NCBI GenBank assembly: GCA_003166055.1
Contig: PMWR01000047.1
Coordinates: 2,145 to 11,846, forward strand
Direction: 5' to 3'
DNA length: 9,702 bases
From: Acidobacteriaceae bacterium
GTDB lineage: Bacteria > Acidobacteriota > Terriglobia > Terriglobales > Acidobacteriaceae
Shown here: positions 1 to 6,025 of the stretch, piece by piece
How positions within the stretch are numbered: the first letter of the stretch is position 1
How the letters are laid out: every line of letters starts with the position of its first letter
Position numbers and translations under genes: made by a program
Notes under the pieces: model-generated
What the model was told of the DNA's origin: nothing
Seen by the model: the letters and a program-made list of their open reading frames with translations, nothing else
Database searches by the model: none

Positions 1-2
1 GG

Positions 3-410
3 CTGGCCCCCTGGCTCAGATTGGACGGCGGTTATCAGTACGCCCACGCCACCGTGACCAATGACAGCCAGACCCCCGCCCTGGTCGGCAACTGGATTCC
101 CGAGGTAGCCCGCAACCTCGCCACCATGAACCTGCGCGCCTATCGCCCAAAATTCGGCACCCTGACCGTTCAGGGCCGCCTCAGCGGTCGCCAGTTCGAC
201 GACGATGCCAACGCCTATCTGCTCCACGGCTACTTCCGTCTGGACCTCTACGCCTCGCACGACATCGGCAGCCGGTTCCAGCTCTTCGCCGCCGGCGAAA
301 ACCTCCTCAACCGCCAAATCGAAGACTCCAAGACGCCGACCACTACATTAGGCATGCCAAGAGTAGCCCGCGCCGGCTTCCTCCTCCGCTTCGGCGGAAC
401 CGGCCGATAA
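3..410 (+). CDS. TonB-dependent receptor, C-terminal fragment (5' end outside window)
   Basis: The frame is open from the left edge (first whole codon at 3) to TAA at 408-410, so only about the last 135 residues are visible. They show the alternating polar/hydrophobic strands of an outer-membrane beta barrel. The closing pattern is typical of TonB-dependent receptors: a strand with GYFRLDLYASHDIG, then FAAGENLLNRQIEDSKTP, then TLGMPRVARAGFLLRF. The 'ENLLNR' turn and the 'LGMPR..R.GF.LRF' last strand are the family hallmark. Such proteins import siderophores, cobalamin or glycans across the outer membrane using TonB energy; the substrate cannot be told because the plug domain is missing. The protein runs five residues (GGTGR) past the usual terminal aromatic LRF, a small oddity for barrel-assembly recognition. 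The TTG at 21 is not a real start. It is separated by about 135 bp from the next gene and seems functionally unrelated to it. Confidence 0.85.
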   Translation: MAPWLRLDGGYQYAHATVTNDSQTPALVGNWIPEVARNLATMNLRAYRPKFGTLTVQGRLSGRQFDDDANAYLLHGYFRLDLYASHDIGSRFQLFAAGENLLNRQIEDSKTPTTTLGMPRVARAGFLLRFGGTGR

Positions 411-432
411 GACGGGGCGCGTGGCCCGGTTC
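397..432 (+). terminator. Possible terminator hairpin after the receptor gene
   Basis: GAACCGGCC (397-405) and GGCCCGGTTC (423-432) are inverted repeats with a single bulged base and a 17-nt loop. They overlap the receptor stop codon. No T-run follows, so this is at best a weak or factor-assisted terminator. No promoter was recognised in the rest of the 411-545 gap. Confidence 0.25.
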
Positions 433-545
433 TAACGAGCTCTTGCGTGCCGATTGGGCTGTGAGCCGATCGCAGCAGTCCAAGATCGTAGATCCCAGGT
501 CGGAGAATCCAGTTCTGGGCACCCGCTCGATTGAAGTCGATTGAG

Positions 546-1004
546 ATGTTGCCATCCGCAAATTTGGGAACACTACAATGGTTGAGGACTTTGGAGGCGA
601 GAATGGGTCGGGATGCGAAAGGACCGTTCCGGTTGAGCGATAGACATCTTCGCAAAATCTTGCGGAGGGTAGATAAGCAGAGAGTGGTCGGAATTGCCGG
701 GAACGATGTGGCGGGTGCCCGCCCCTGGCCCATGGTCATGCAGAGCTTACCGTACTCCGATGAACGATTCTCGTGCGGATTGCTCACTTGCGAGTATCGA
801 GGTTGGGTTGAGACATTCGGCGACGAAATGCCTTTCTTCGACCCGATCACAAGCAAGACTGAATACAATATGCGCTATCGCATCACCCAGGCCGGAAGGG
901 CAGTGCTGGATCGAACACGAACAATATCAAACGTCGCGCTCCTCGTGGCCATCGCGAGCCTCTTGGCTTCTATTGGTTCCGTGTTCATAGCCCTGAAGAG
1001 ATAG
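546..1004 (+). CDS. Hypothetical protein with C-terminal transmembrane tail
   Basis: The protein is 152 residues from ATG 546; the frame is also open to a TTG at 531, and neither start has a strong ribosome site. I do not recognise the family. Residues about 8-48 are predicted-helical and basic (RDAKGPF, DRHLRKILRRVDKQR). Residues 75-122 could be a small winged-helix-like unit ending in YRITQAGRAVLDR, a pattern often seen as the last strand-helix of wHTH domains. Residues about 127-150 (ISNVALLVAIASLL..., then FIALKR) form one hydrophobic helix with a dibasic end, as in a tail-anchored membrane protein. The gene stands alone and runs convergently to the DUF3825 gene, with a palindromic repeat between them. 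It is a plausible membrane-attached accessory or defence-type protein, but function is unknown. The coding call rests on the coherent C-terminal membrane helix and the lack of a better frame. Confidence 0.6.
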   Translation: MLPSANLGTLQWLRTLEARMGRDAKGPFRLSDRHLRKILRRVDKQRVVGIAGNDVAGARPWPMVMQSLPYSDERFSCGLLTCEYRGWVETFGDEMPFFDPITSKTEYNMRYRITQAGRAVLDRTRTISNVALLVAIASLLASIGSVFIALKR

Positions 1005-1105
1005 GAACGGACACACTACCCTGGCAGCAGGCCTCCTCCCGCCTGATCGCGCGATGATTCACCACCTAAAGAAACATCCCGCCATTTTGCCGATAATTAT
1101 CCCTG

Positions 1106-1240
1106 CTTGGCGGCGGGTGGCGGCGGTCCCGGTGAGATCTCCACACCATGCTGAGGGTGCCCCCGGTCCCTGGCTGTCGACGGACCGGGGGCACCCTCAA
1201 CTTGATAATGTGTGGTACGGGACCAGGGCCACCCGCCAAG
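1106..1240. repeat. Palindromic dispersed repeat, copy A
   Basis: Nested inverted repeats make nearly the whole 135 bp self-complementary. GGCGGGTGGC (1112-1121) pairs with GCCACCCGCC (1228-1237); GGTCCCG (1125-1131) with CGGGACC (1218-1224); CCACAC (1141-1146) with GTGTGG (1210-1215). A perfect 18-bp stem (1152-1169 with 1182-1199) closes a 12-nt loop. The ends CTTGGC and CCAAG extend the symmetry. Related copies occur at 2371-2464 and 3379-3430. It sits between two convergent genes, where it could act as a bidirectional terminator. No open frame within it looks real, and there is no transposase. Confidence 0.85.
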
Positions 1241-1271
1241 GACGGGGGAAACGAACGCACTGATATGCCAA

Positions 1272-2174
1272 TCATGGGTTAAGCCATTCTTTATCGGGAC
1301 GGGTAATCAACCGAGCTGCAAAAAATGCTTGATCCATGTCAAGAATTGTTTTGATCTTGTAGCAGGAATTTACGTCGTCCCGTTCGACTAAGAAACATGA
1401 GATATCCCGGCCGTTGGAAGAGTGGAATGGCAGAAGCATTTGCATCCTACGCTCCTCAATAAAATACACGGGGATTGCGGTTTTGTAGTTCCGCTTTATC
1501 TTCGGGATCAAATTCTCTATACACCCACGCAGATAGTTGCGAACAGATTCATCGGTTGCATCCGGCGCAAATCCTGACCGCTCTTTCGCACGATCAAACA
1601 TATGATCGAAGATGTCGGTATCCATCGTGTACTGCGTATTGAAGATGTAATCCTGGCTGTTGTTCGAGTACCAAGTCAGCGCGGGATGCTGTGTCCCAAA
1701 ATGGCTTCTGTATGCCTCTTCCCGAGATGTTACCGTTCCTCGATATACCCAATCAGGACGAACGGTACCAACCGGATGTGTCGGGAGAGGTTGATACTGC
1801 TGAAAAATCATAAAGAGATCAGCCGAATGTTTATCCTGAAGACCGCTATTGAAACAAGACCATTGCCCATCGGCTGAGGTAAGAAAATATGTTCCGGGTT
1901 CACTCAACTCTAGATCACGTAATCGGGCAAACGTGTAAAGAAGATAGTTGCGCAATTTGGGCGGACGATTATGGTGCCTGCTCTGGTACTTCGCCTGAGT
2001 GAAATCCCAAGCGTCTGGTCCTTCCAAGGTCTTTGCTGCGATCTTCTTAAATGGAGCATCGAAGTCGAAAGCGCTCGTGAGAGGGTCTTTGTCTGGATGA
2101 AAGTGAGCAAACACTTCCCCGGCTGGTTGTCCCTTGTATTTAGTGAATAGGGATCTATACGTTTGCACTTGCAT
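1272..2174 (-). CDS. DUF3825 domain-containing protein
   Basis: The protein is 300 residues, starting at ATG 2174, which has a GGAGG (2179-2183 on the opposite strand) four bases upstream. The frame is open further, to 2294, but those extra 40 codons cross a strong hairpin and look non-coding. Family signature in order: RNYLLYTFARLRDLE, then a 'FNSGLQDKHSADLFMIFQ' block, then IFNTQYTMDTDIFDHMF, and the C-terminal hallmark KRNYKTAIPVYF, MQMLLPF, FLVERDD and LDMDQAFFAARLITRPDKEW. This agrees with the DUF3825 domain as I know it, a domain of unknown biochemistry that in other proteins occurs beside OST-HTH/LOTUS RNA-binding modules, so an RNA-related role is a reasonable guess. No LOTUS domain is present here. 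It is a single gene with lower GC than the flanking core genes, lying between repeat copies A and B, which suggests acquisition as an accessory gene. Confidence 0.85.
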   Translation of the reverse strand: MQVQTYRSLFTKYKGQPAGEVFAHFHPDKDPLTSAFDFDAPFKKIAAKTLEGPDAWDFTQAKYQSRHHNRPPKLRNYLLYTFARLRDLELSEPGTYFLTSADGQWSCFNSGLQDKHSADLFMIFQQYQPLPTHPVGTVRPDWVYRGTVTSREEAYRSHFGTQHPALTWYSNNSQDYIFNTQYTMDTDIFDHMFDRAKERSGFAPDATDESVRNYLRGCIENLIPKIKRNYKTAIPVYFIEERRMQMLLPFHSSNGRDISCFLVERDDVNSCYKIKTILDMDQAFFAARLITRPDKEWLNP

Positions 2175-2191
2175 AATGCCTCCAAGACTAA

Positions 2192-2215
2192 AGCCCCGTC
2201 CTCTCGGACGGGGCT
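2192..2215 (-). promoter_or_regulatory. Perfect 10-bp hairpin just upstream of the DUF3825 ribosome site
   Basis: AGCCCCGTCC (2192-2201) and GGACGGGGCT (2206-2215) form a perfect 10-bp GC-rich stem with a 4-nt loop. On the minus strand it is followed by TTTAGTCTT and then the GGAGG of the DUF3825 gene, about 8 nt further on. It could be a leader attenuator, an mRNA 5' stabiliser or a weak intrinsic terminator of an upstream transcript. The following T-tract is interrupted, so a terminator is not certain. Confidence 0.5.
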
Positions 2216-2370
2216 CTCTGTGAAATACATGCGCTCTGTTTGAAAGGTGCTTACAACTCAGCTCTTTTGTAAGGACCGCCAGTGGCGGAATCAATGTCGC
2301 CCAATTGAAGGCAACTTAAAAATACTATCACGATAGACGCATGATGCAACAATTAGTTGCGCAATTAAAT

Positions 2371-2464
2371 GGGCGGGTCCCCGGCCCCGACGACTCTTCC
2401 CAACCACGCTGAGGGTGCCCCCAACCTGATAATGCGCGGTATGAGACCAAGGCCACCCGCCGGG
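2371..2464. repeat. Palindromic dispersed repeat, copy B
   Basis: The ends GGCGGGT (2372-2378) and ACCCGCC (2455-2461) are inverted. GAGGGTGCCCCC (2411-2422) is identical to 1153-1164 of copy A, and 2423-2461 matches 1199-1237 of copy A at 33 of 39 positions by my count, all six differences being transitions. The 34-nt inner hairpin half of copy A (1165-1198) is absent. It lies nine bases from the 3' end of the TIR-like gene and upstream of the DUF3825 gene. Confidence 0.8.
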
Positions 2465-2473
2465 CTAGCCTCT

Positions 2474-3073
2474 CTACTTAATGATTCTTTCTCTTTCCAC
2501 CAGAGCGGCGACGACAAGGAGATCGTGGAATACCGATGCCTCAAACAGCGATTTACTGCCCGCATTCCGCCGCAATTCGGGCAACTTCCGCTTGACAGCG
2601 CGATAGCTGGCAAGCATTTCTGGGACGGTGGTTGTCCGCTCGGGCTGATGGAAGATGTTGCGCAATCCAACCATGACGCCCTTAGGTCTTCCTTTGTGGA
2701 TCTGGGGGTCAATGCCGTTGATATCGCTCGTTGATTGCAGCGTCCGGTAGGGCTTCTTTTCAAACACGAAAACCCGGTGCCGACCATTCGTCGTGTGCGA
2801 TCGGTAGAGCGCCAACCCAAGCTCGAGTGGCATGTTGAATCGGGGAATTCCAGACGAGGGTTCAATTCTCGAAAGATCGTGAATCGAGACGTCTGATTCT
2901 TCGATTAGCTTGACGATTCTGTCGAGTCGCCCCTGGTTAGGGACAGCAAGCGTTGCATTAATCTTCAAACCGAGTTGCGTAAGGCCCACGATGTATGCCA
3001 GGTATAGTTCTTCGAACTGATCATCGTAGGGGATATTGTGAAAGACGGACTGAATGCGCTTAGGTCTATTCAC
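2474..3073 (-). CDS. TIR-like / nucleoside 2-deoxyribosyltransferase-like nucleotide-binding protein
   Basis: The protein is 199 residues from GTG 3073, eight bases after the stop of the HTH gene; AAGGTAGGG just upstream may serve as ribosome site. The N-terminal 90 residues have the layout of the TIR/NDT-like Rossmann group: strand 1 with VFHNIPYDDQFEELYLA (10-26), GLTQLGLKINATLAV (30-44), a helix LDRIVKLIEES then strand DVSIHDLSRIE (61-71), and IPRFNMPLELGLALY (76-90). Glu84 in 'PLELGLAL' occupies the place of the catalytic glutamate of NDT and NADase TIR domains. A conserved-looking region follows, VFVFEKKPYR (101-110) and SDINGIDPQIHKGRPKGV (115-132), then a helical tail. Proteins with this fold bind or cleave nucleotides such as NAD+, and several act in anti-phage defence. 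That role here is inference. It is translationally linked to the small HTH gene. Confidence 0.7.
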   Translation of the reverse strand: MNRPKRIQSVFHNIPYDDQFEELYLAYIVGLTQLGLKINATLAVPNQGRLDRIVKLIEESDVSIHDLSRIEPSSGIPRFNMPLELGLALYRSHTTNGRHRVFVFEKKPYRTLQSTSDINGIDPQIHKGRPKGVMVGLRNIFHQPERTTTVPEMLASYRAVKRKLPELRRNAGSKSLFEASVFHDLLVVAALVERERIIK

Positions 3074-3081
3074 ACCCTACC

Positions 3082-3300
3082 TTACCGTCGCCCGCTTGCT
3101 CGCGAGGTCGAACGCTTTGCACTCCGCTTCTTACTGTTTGCCCCTGCTATGGATCTGCCGCTTGAGCGCTTTGAAATCCTTGCGGTAGACGGCGAACTCA
3201 TGATATCGCGCACCGTGGCAACTTGCTCGTCGCTCAGACCCAGTTTGCGACCCATCTCTTCAGCAGACGGCACTCGATTTTTGATTACATACGTCGCCAT
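3082..3300 (-). CDS. Small helix-turn-helix protein with basic tail
   Basis: The protein is 72 residues from ATG 3300. Residues 10-34 (VPSAEEMGRKLGLSDEQVATVRD) read as a helix-turn-helix: a first helix SAEEMGRKLG and a recognition-like helix SDEQVATVRDIM. From about 37 on the protein is a low-complexity Ser/Arg/Lys tail (RISKRSSGRS, KKRSAKRSTSRASGRR), strongly basic and probably DNA- or RNA-contacting. There is no Shine-Dalgarno sequence; a perfect TATAAT lies 6 bp ahead of the ATG, which would give a leaderless transcript. It precedes the TIR-like gene by 8 bp, so the two are almost certainly co-transcribed. The likely role is regulation of, or partnership with, the TIR-like protein. It could alternatively be an antitoxin-like component. 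Function is inferred from the motif and context only. Confidence 0.65.
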   Translation of the reverse strand: MATYVIKNRVPSAEEMGRKLGLSDEQVATVRDIMSSPSTARISKRSSGRSIAGANSKKRSAKRSTSRASGRR

Positions 3301-3312
3301 GAATATATTATA
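3301..3312 (-). promoter_or_regulatory. -10 promoter element for the HTH/TIR-like unit (probably leaderless)
   Basis: On the minus strand, a perfect TATAAT (3312-3307) is followed by ATATTC and then the ATG at 3300. With normal -10 to start-site spacing, transcription would begin at or next to the A of the ATG. No convincing TTGACA-like -35 is found 16-18 bp upstream, and there is no TG extension, so an activator may be needed. Confidence 0.45.
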
Positions 3313-3378
3313 TGGCTAATTTCAGATTCCGAATGGCATGCTCTTCATCACAAACTGCAGGTTGTTCTCTTTTTACCA

Positions 3379-3430
3379 GGCGGGCGGCCCCGGTCCCGCT
3401 GAGATCTCCAGTCCACGCCGAGGGTGCCCC
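3379..3430. repeat. Palindromic dispersed repeat, copy C (left half only)
   Basis: GGCGGGCGGCCCCGGTCCCG (3379-3398), then TGAGATCTCCA, then GAGGGTGCCCCC match the left half of copy A in the same order, sharing GGTCCCG, TGAGATCTCCA and GAGGGTGCCCCC with it. The right half with ACCTGATAATG and the closing ACCCGCC is not present. After about 3430 the sequence changes to a different repeat unit. Confidence 0.7.
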
Positions 3431-3431
3431 C

Positions 3432-3506
3432 GAGCCTGCCCTGAGCTTGCCGAAGGGTCCCTGATCTTGAGCGTTCCAAGGCAGCCGGCACGCTCTGTGT
3501 GCCGGC
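3432..3506. repeat. Second repeat unit with adjacent 8-bp hairpin
   Basis: CCCTGAGCTTGCCGAAGGG (3439-3457) is of the widespread intergenic type whose read-through translation gives 'PELxEG'; here one frame reads CPELAEGS. It is followed by an inverted repeat, GCCGGCAC (3484-3491) with GTGCCGGC (3499-3506) around a 7-nt loop. Both look like intergenic palindromic elements rather than coding sequence. They replace the expected right half of repeat copy C. Confidence 0.5.
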
Positions 3507-3789
3507 GCATTGAGAGCGGTTACCTCCGGCTCGACGGCGGTATAGCGAGGCACCGCCAACATCTCGGGGGCAACGCGCGCTCTAGTCGTGGATAAGACTG
3601 ATTGTAAAAGGCTTAGTCTTCAATCTGAGGAGATGACACAATAGTGAGCACTGTCCGGAGGCGCGCAATTGGTGAATTGTATGGAGATCCGAGCAGGAGA
3701 TTTGTCCGATATAGGCAGTCATTATATTATTGAAGTTAATACGATTTAATTAGCACATCAAGTTGGATTGTGAGTGGGGGTGTTGCGCA
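3507..3789. other. Intergenic region upstream of the ACP operon
   Basis: Together with the repeats before it, this belongs to a gene-free stretch of nearly 490 bp between the HTH gene and the ACP gene. No open frame here looks real. From about 3700 it becomes AT-rich, as expected for a promoter region. No riboswitch or clear operator was recognised. Confidence 0.5.
3702..3730 (+). promoter_or_regulatory. Possible promoter of the ACP-FkbH-MBOAT operon
   Basis: TTGTCC (3702-3707) and TATTAT (3725-3730) are separated by 17 bp and fit a sigma-70-type promoter (four and five matches of six). This would leave a leader of about 50 bases before ATG 3790. The surrounding AT-rich sequence offers other -10-like hexamers, so the exact one is uncertain. 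Confidence 0.3.
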
Positions 3790-4029
3790 ATGGATGACGC
3801 ACAGATCTATGCTGGATTGGCCAAGGTATTCCAGGATGTGTTCGACGAGGATTCAATTGTTGTGACTCCTGAACTTTCGGCCAAGGACGTAGATGGATGG
3901 GATAGTCTTACTCACATCCGCTTGATACTTACGATCGAAAAGGCATTCAAGGTCAAATTCTCAACTTCTGAGATTGGCAAGCTTCAAAACGTCGGTGATC
4001 TTGTCGCGCTCATCAAAGCGCGGTCCTAA
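3790..4029 (+). CDS. Acyl carrier protein
   Basis: The protein is 79 residues from ATG 3790, preceded by a GGGGG run about 9 bases upstream; a TTG at 3763 would add nine unlikely residues. It is a small acidic helical protein with the phosphopantetheine attachment motif GWDSLTHIRLILTIEKAF (residues about 36-53). The Ser of DSL (residue 39) is where the 4'-phosphopantetheine arm would be placed by a holo-ACP synthase. The last helix (LQNVGDLVALIKAR) is typical. It is a stand-alone carrier, more like DltC or the carriers of methoxymalonyl-ACP pathways than a fatty-acid ACP, judging by 'DGWDSLTH' and its place 61 bp ahead of an FkbH-type gene. It most likely carries the three-carbon unit loaded by that enzyme and presents it to the MBOAT protein. 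The carried group is inferred. Confidence 0.92.
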   Translation: MDDAQIYAGLAKVFQDVFDEDSIVVTPELSAKDVDGWDSLTHIRLILTIEKAFKVKFSTSEIGKLQNVGDLVALIKARS

Positions 4030-4090
4030 AACAAAATATCCTGGGCCTCATCGCCCTATCGAGTGTGAAAGCGGGGAGGTCGCTCTTCCA

Positions 4091-6025
4091 ATGAATTCAC
4101 TCTATGCGGAATTGCAGTGGCTGCCTCGCGCGCCGCAAGATTTTTCCGCAAGACTCAAGGCATTATCGAATTTGCCCGGTCCATTGGGGCGTGAACTCCA
4201 ATCCCTGGCTTTGCCTGCCCTTGACCTGAACCAACTGACGAAGCTGGCCAAAGCCATCGACAAGGCGCGTGGGGAGGGTAAGTCGCTCGCCCCGCTGACG
4301 CCTTTCAGACTAGCGGTTCTCAGCAACTCAACGATTGACATGATCGTGCCGGCTTTGGTAGCGAGCGCAGCACGGCATGGCATCGCGCTCGAAGTAATCC
4401 AAGCCTCCTACGACCAGGTCGCACAGGAAGCTTTGACTCCGGACTCGCAGGTCAACAGAGCCAAGCCGGATGCCGTGCTTTTTGCGCTCGACTATCGCGC
4501 GCTGCCATTAAAGCTGTCGTTGGGCGATGCGGAGACTTCCTCCGTAACCGTCCAAGGTGCAATCGGTTACCTTCAGGCGCTTCGTCAAGGCATCAAGACA
4601 GCTTCGAATGCCGTCTGCATCTTTCAGAGCTTTGCTCCTCCTGTGGAGACGCTTTTTGGGAGTCTGGACCGTGCCCTTCCCGGAACCCTGAGAAACCATA
4701 TCGATAAAATCAACCGCGAGTTGGCAGAGGTTGTTCTGGATTCGGGTGATGTGCTGCTGGATGTGGCGGGACTTGCGGAGACGGTAGGCCTCTCAGATTG
4801 GCACGATCCGCAACTCTGGAACATGGCCAAGTTCTCATTCTCTGACCAGTTCATTCCGCTGTATGCCGATCATGTGGCCCGCTCGGTTGCGGCCCTCCGC
4901 GGCAAGAGCGGGAAGGTTCTGATCCTCGACCTCGATAACACGGTCTGGGGAGGAGTCATCGGGGATGACGGGTTGGATGGAATCAAAATCGCTCAGGGCG
5001 ATGCCAGAGGGGAAGCGCACCTTGCCGTGCAGCGTTTGGCGCTGGACCTGCGGCAACGTGGAATTGTGCTTGCCGTCTGCTCGAAGAACACAGATGAGGT
5101 GGCGCGTGAACCCTTTGAAAAACACCCTGAGATGCTGCTGAAGCTGGACCATATCGCCGTTTTCCAAGCCAACTGGAACGACAAGGCTACCAACATCAGG
5201 GCAATTGCCGAGGAACTTTCGCTTGGCGTCGATGCCATGGTATTTCTCGACGACAATCCGGTAGAGCGGGGACTGGTGCGCAGGCTGCTCCCGGAAGTTG
5301 CGGTGCCGGAGTTGCCCGAAGAGCCGTCCTACTACGCCAGAATCCTCGCGGCGGGAGGCTACTTCGAGGCTGTAGCTTTTGCCAGTGAAGATCTGAAGCG
5401 CGCAGGCTTCTACCTGGACAATGCCAAACGGGCCAATCTGCAAAAACAAGTCGGGGGCTTGGATGCCTACCTGGCTTCCCTGGATATGACGATCACCTTC
5501 CAACCCTTCGATGCAACCGGCAGGGCGCGCATCGTGCAGCTCATCAACAAATCAAACCAGTTCAATCTGACCACGCGCCGGTATACCGATCCTGAAGTGA
5601 CCGAGGCAGAAACCGATCCGGAAGTATTTACGTTGCAAGTCCGGCTCGCAGATATTTTTGGCGACAACGGCATGATCGGCTCGATAATCTGTCGCCCTGA
5701 TGGGGCCGGAGTTTGGGAGATTGATACCTGGCTCATGAGCTGTCGCGTGCTGGGACGAAGGGTGGAAAACATGGTATTGCGCGAAATATTGGCACATGCG
5801 CGCGTGGCGAGTATCCGTAAGCTCATTGGCATTTACCGTCCTACGGACCGCAACAAACTGGTCATCGACCACTACTGCAAACTCGGCTTCACGAAGCTAG
5901 AAGAACAAGAGTCCGGATTGACGCGCTGGGAACTCATGGTCGAGGGCGCTAGTCCAGAGAGTGCTCCAATGAAGGTTGTTTCAAATGGTTTTTCTGTACT
6001 CCAAAGCGAGAGAGCAATCGTATGA
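4091..6025 (+). CDS. FkbH-like HAD-IIIC family protein (glyceryl-ACP-forming type)
   Basis: The protein is 644 residues from ATG 4091, with GGGGAGG about 12 bases upstream; the frame is open back to 3974 but overlaps the ACP gene. The N-terminal part (about 1-270) is the SGNH-like region usual in long FkbH proteins (FRLAVLSNSTIDMIVPALVA, then AKPDAVLFALDYR). The HAD catalytic core follows: VLILDLDNTVWGGVIGDDG with Asp280 and Asp282, CSKN (Ser331-Lys332), and FLDDNP (Asp387-Asp388). Next comes the FkbH signature LINKSNQFNLTTRRY, and a C-terminal GNAT-like part with IGIYRPTDRNKLVIDHYCKLGF. Characterised FkbH enzymes take 1,3-bisphosphoglycerate, dephosphorylate it and load a glyceryl group on the ACP arm. 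All key residues are present. The adjacent ACP is the likely substrate. No FkbI/FkbK-type dehydrogenases are seen, so the unit probably is not turned into methoxymalonyl-ACP here. The gene overlaps the next one by 4 bases (ATGA). Confidence 0.9.
   Translation: MNSLYAELQWLPRAPQDFSARLKALSNLPGPLGRELQSLALPALDLNQLTKLAKAIDKARGEGKSLAPLTPFRLAVLSNSTIDMIVPALVASAARHGIALEVIQASYDQVAQEALTPDSQVNRAKPDAVLFALDYRALPLKLSLGDAETSSVTVQGAIGYLQALRQGIKTASNAVCIFQSFAPPVETLFGSLDRALPGTLRNHIDKINRELAEVVLDSGDVLLDVAGLAETVGLSDWHDPQLWNMAKFSFSDQFIPLYADHVARSVAALRGKSGKVLILDLDNTVWGGVIGDDGLDGIKIAQGDARGEAHLAVQRLALDLRQRGIVLAVCSKNTDEVAREPFEKHPEMLLKLDHIAVFQANWNDKATNIRAIAEELSLGVDAMVFLDDNPVERGLVRRLLPEVAVPELPEEPSYYARILAAGGYFEAVAFASEDLKRAGFYLDNAKRANLQKQVGGLDAYLASLDMTITFQPFDATGRARIVQLINKSNQFNLTTRRYTDPEVTEAETDPEVFTLQVRLADIFGDNGMIGSIICRPDGAGVWEIDTWLMSCRVLGRRVENMVLREILAHARVASIRKLIGIYRPTDRNKLVIDHYCKLGFTKLEEQESGLTRWELMVEGASPESAPMKVVSNGFSVLQSERAIV

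Noticed and set aside
248..868. 206-codon open frame on the minus strand
   Set aside because: It overlaps the receptor end and the 546-1004 gene, shows no domain or ribosome site, and its composition looks like an antisense shadow.
2365..2865. Overlapping open frames on both strands across the 3' half of the TIR-like gene and repeat B
   Set aside because: They run through the palindromic repeat and lack any domain; the TIR-like reading (2474-3073) is clearly the coherent one.
1106..3430. CRISPR array or insertion-sequence ends
   Set aside because: The repeat copies are about 1 kb apart, diverged and separated by genes, so this is not a CRISPR array. No transposase, DDE or HUH motif is encoded between or beside them.
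1944..3790. Recurring TTGCGCAA(T) words (near 1947, 2357, 2658 and 3783)
   Set aside because: This is a short self-complementary word found inside genes as well as between them, and expected by chance; there is no consistent position relative to promoters.
3974..4090. Upstream extension of the FkbH-like frame
   Set aside because: It overlaps the ACP gene, adds residues unlike the family and lacks a ribosome site; ATG 4091 with GGGGAGG upstream is better.
4835..5503. 222-codon open frame on the minus strand
   Set aside because: It is opposite the HAD core of the FkbH-like gene, whose motifs are unmistakable; no independent signal was found.
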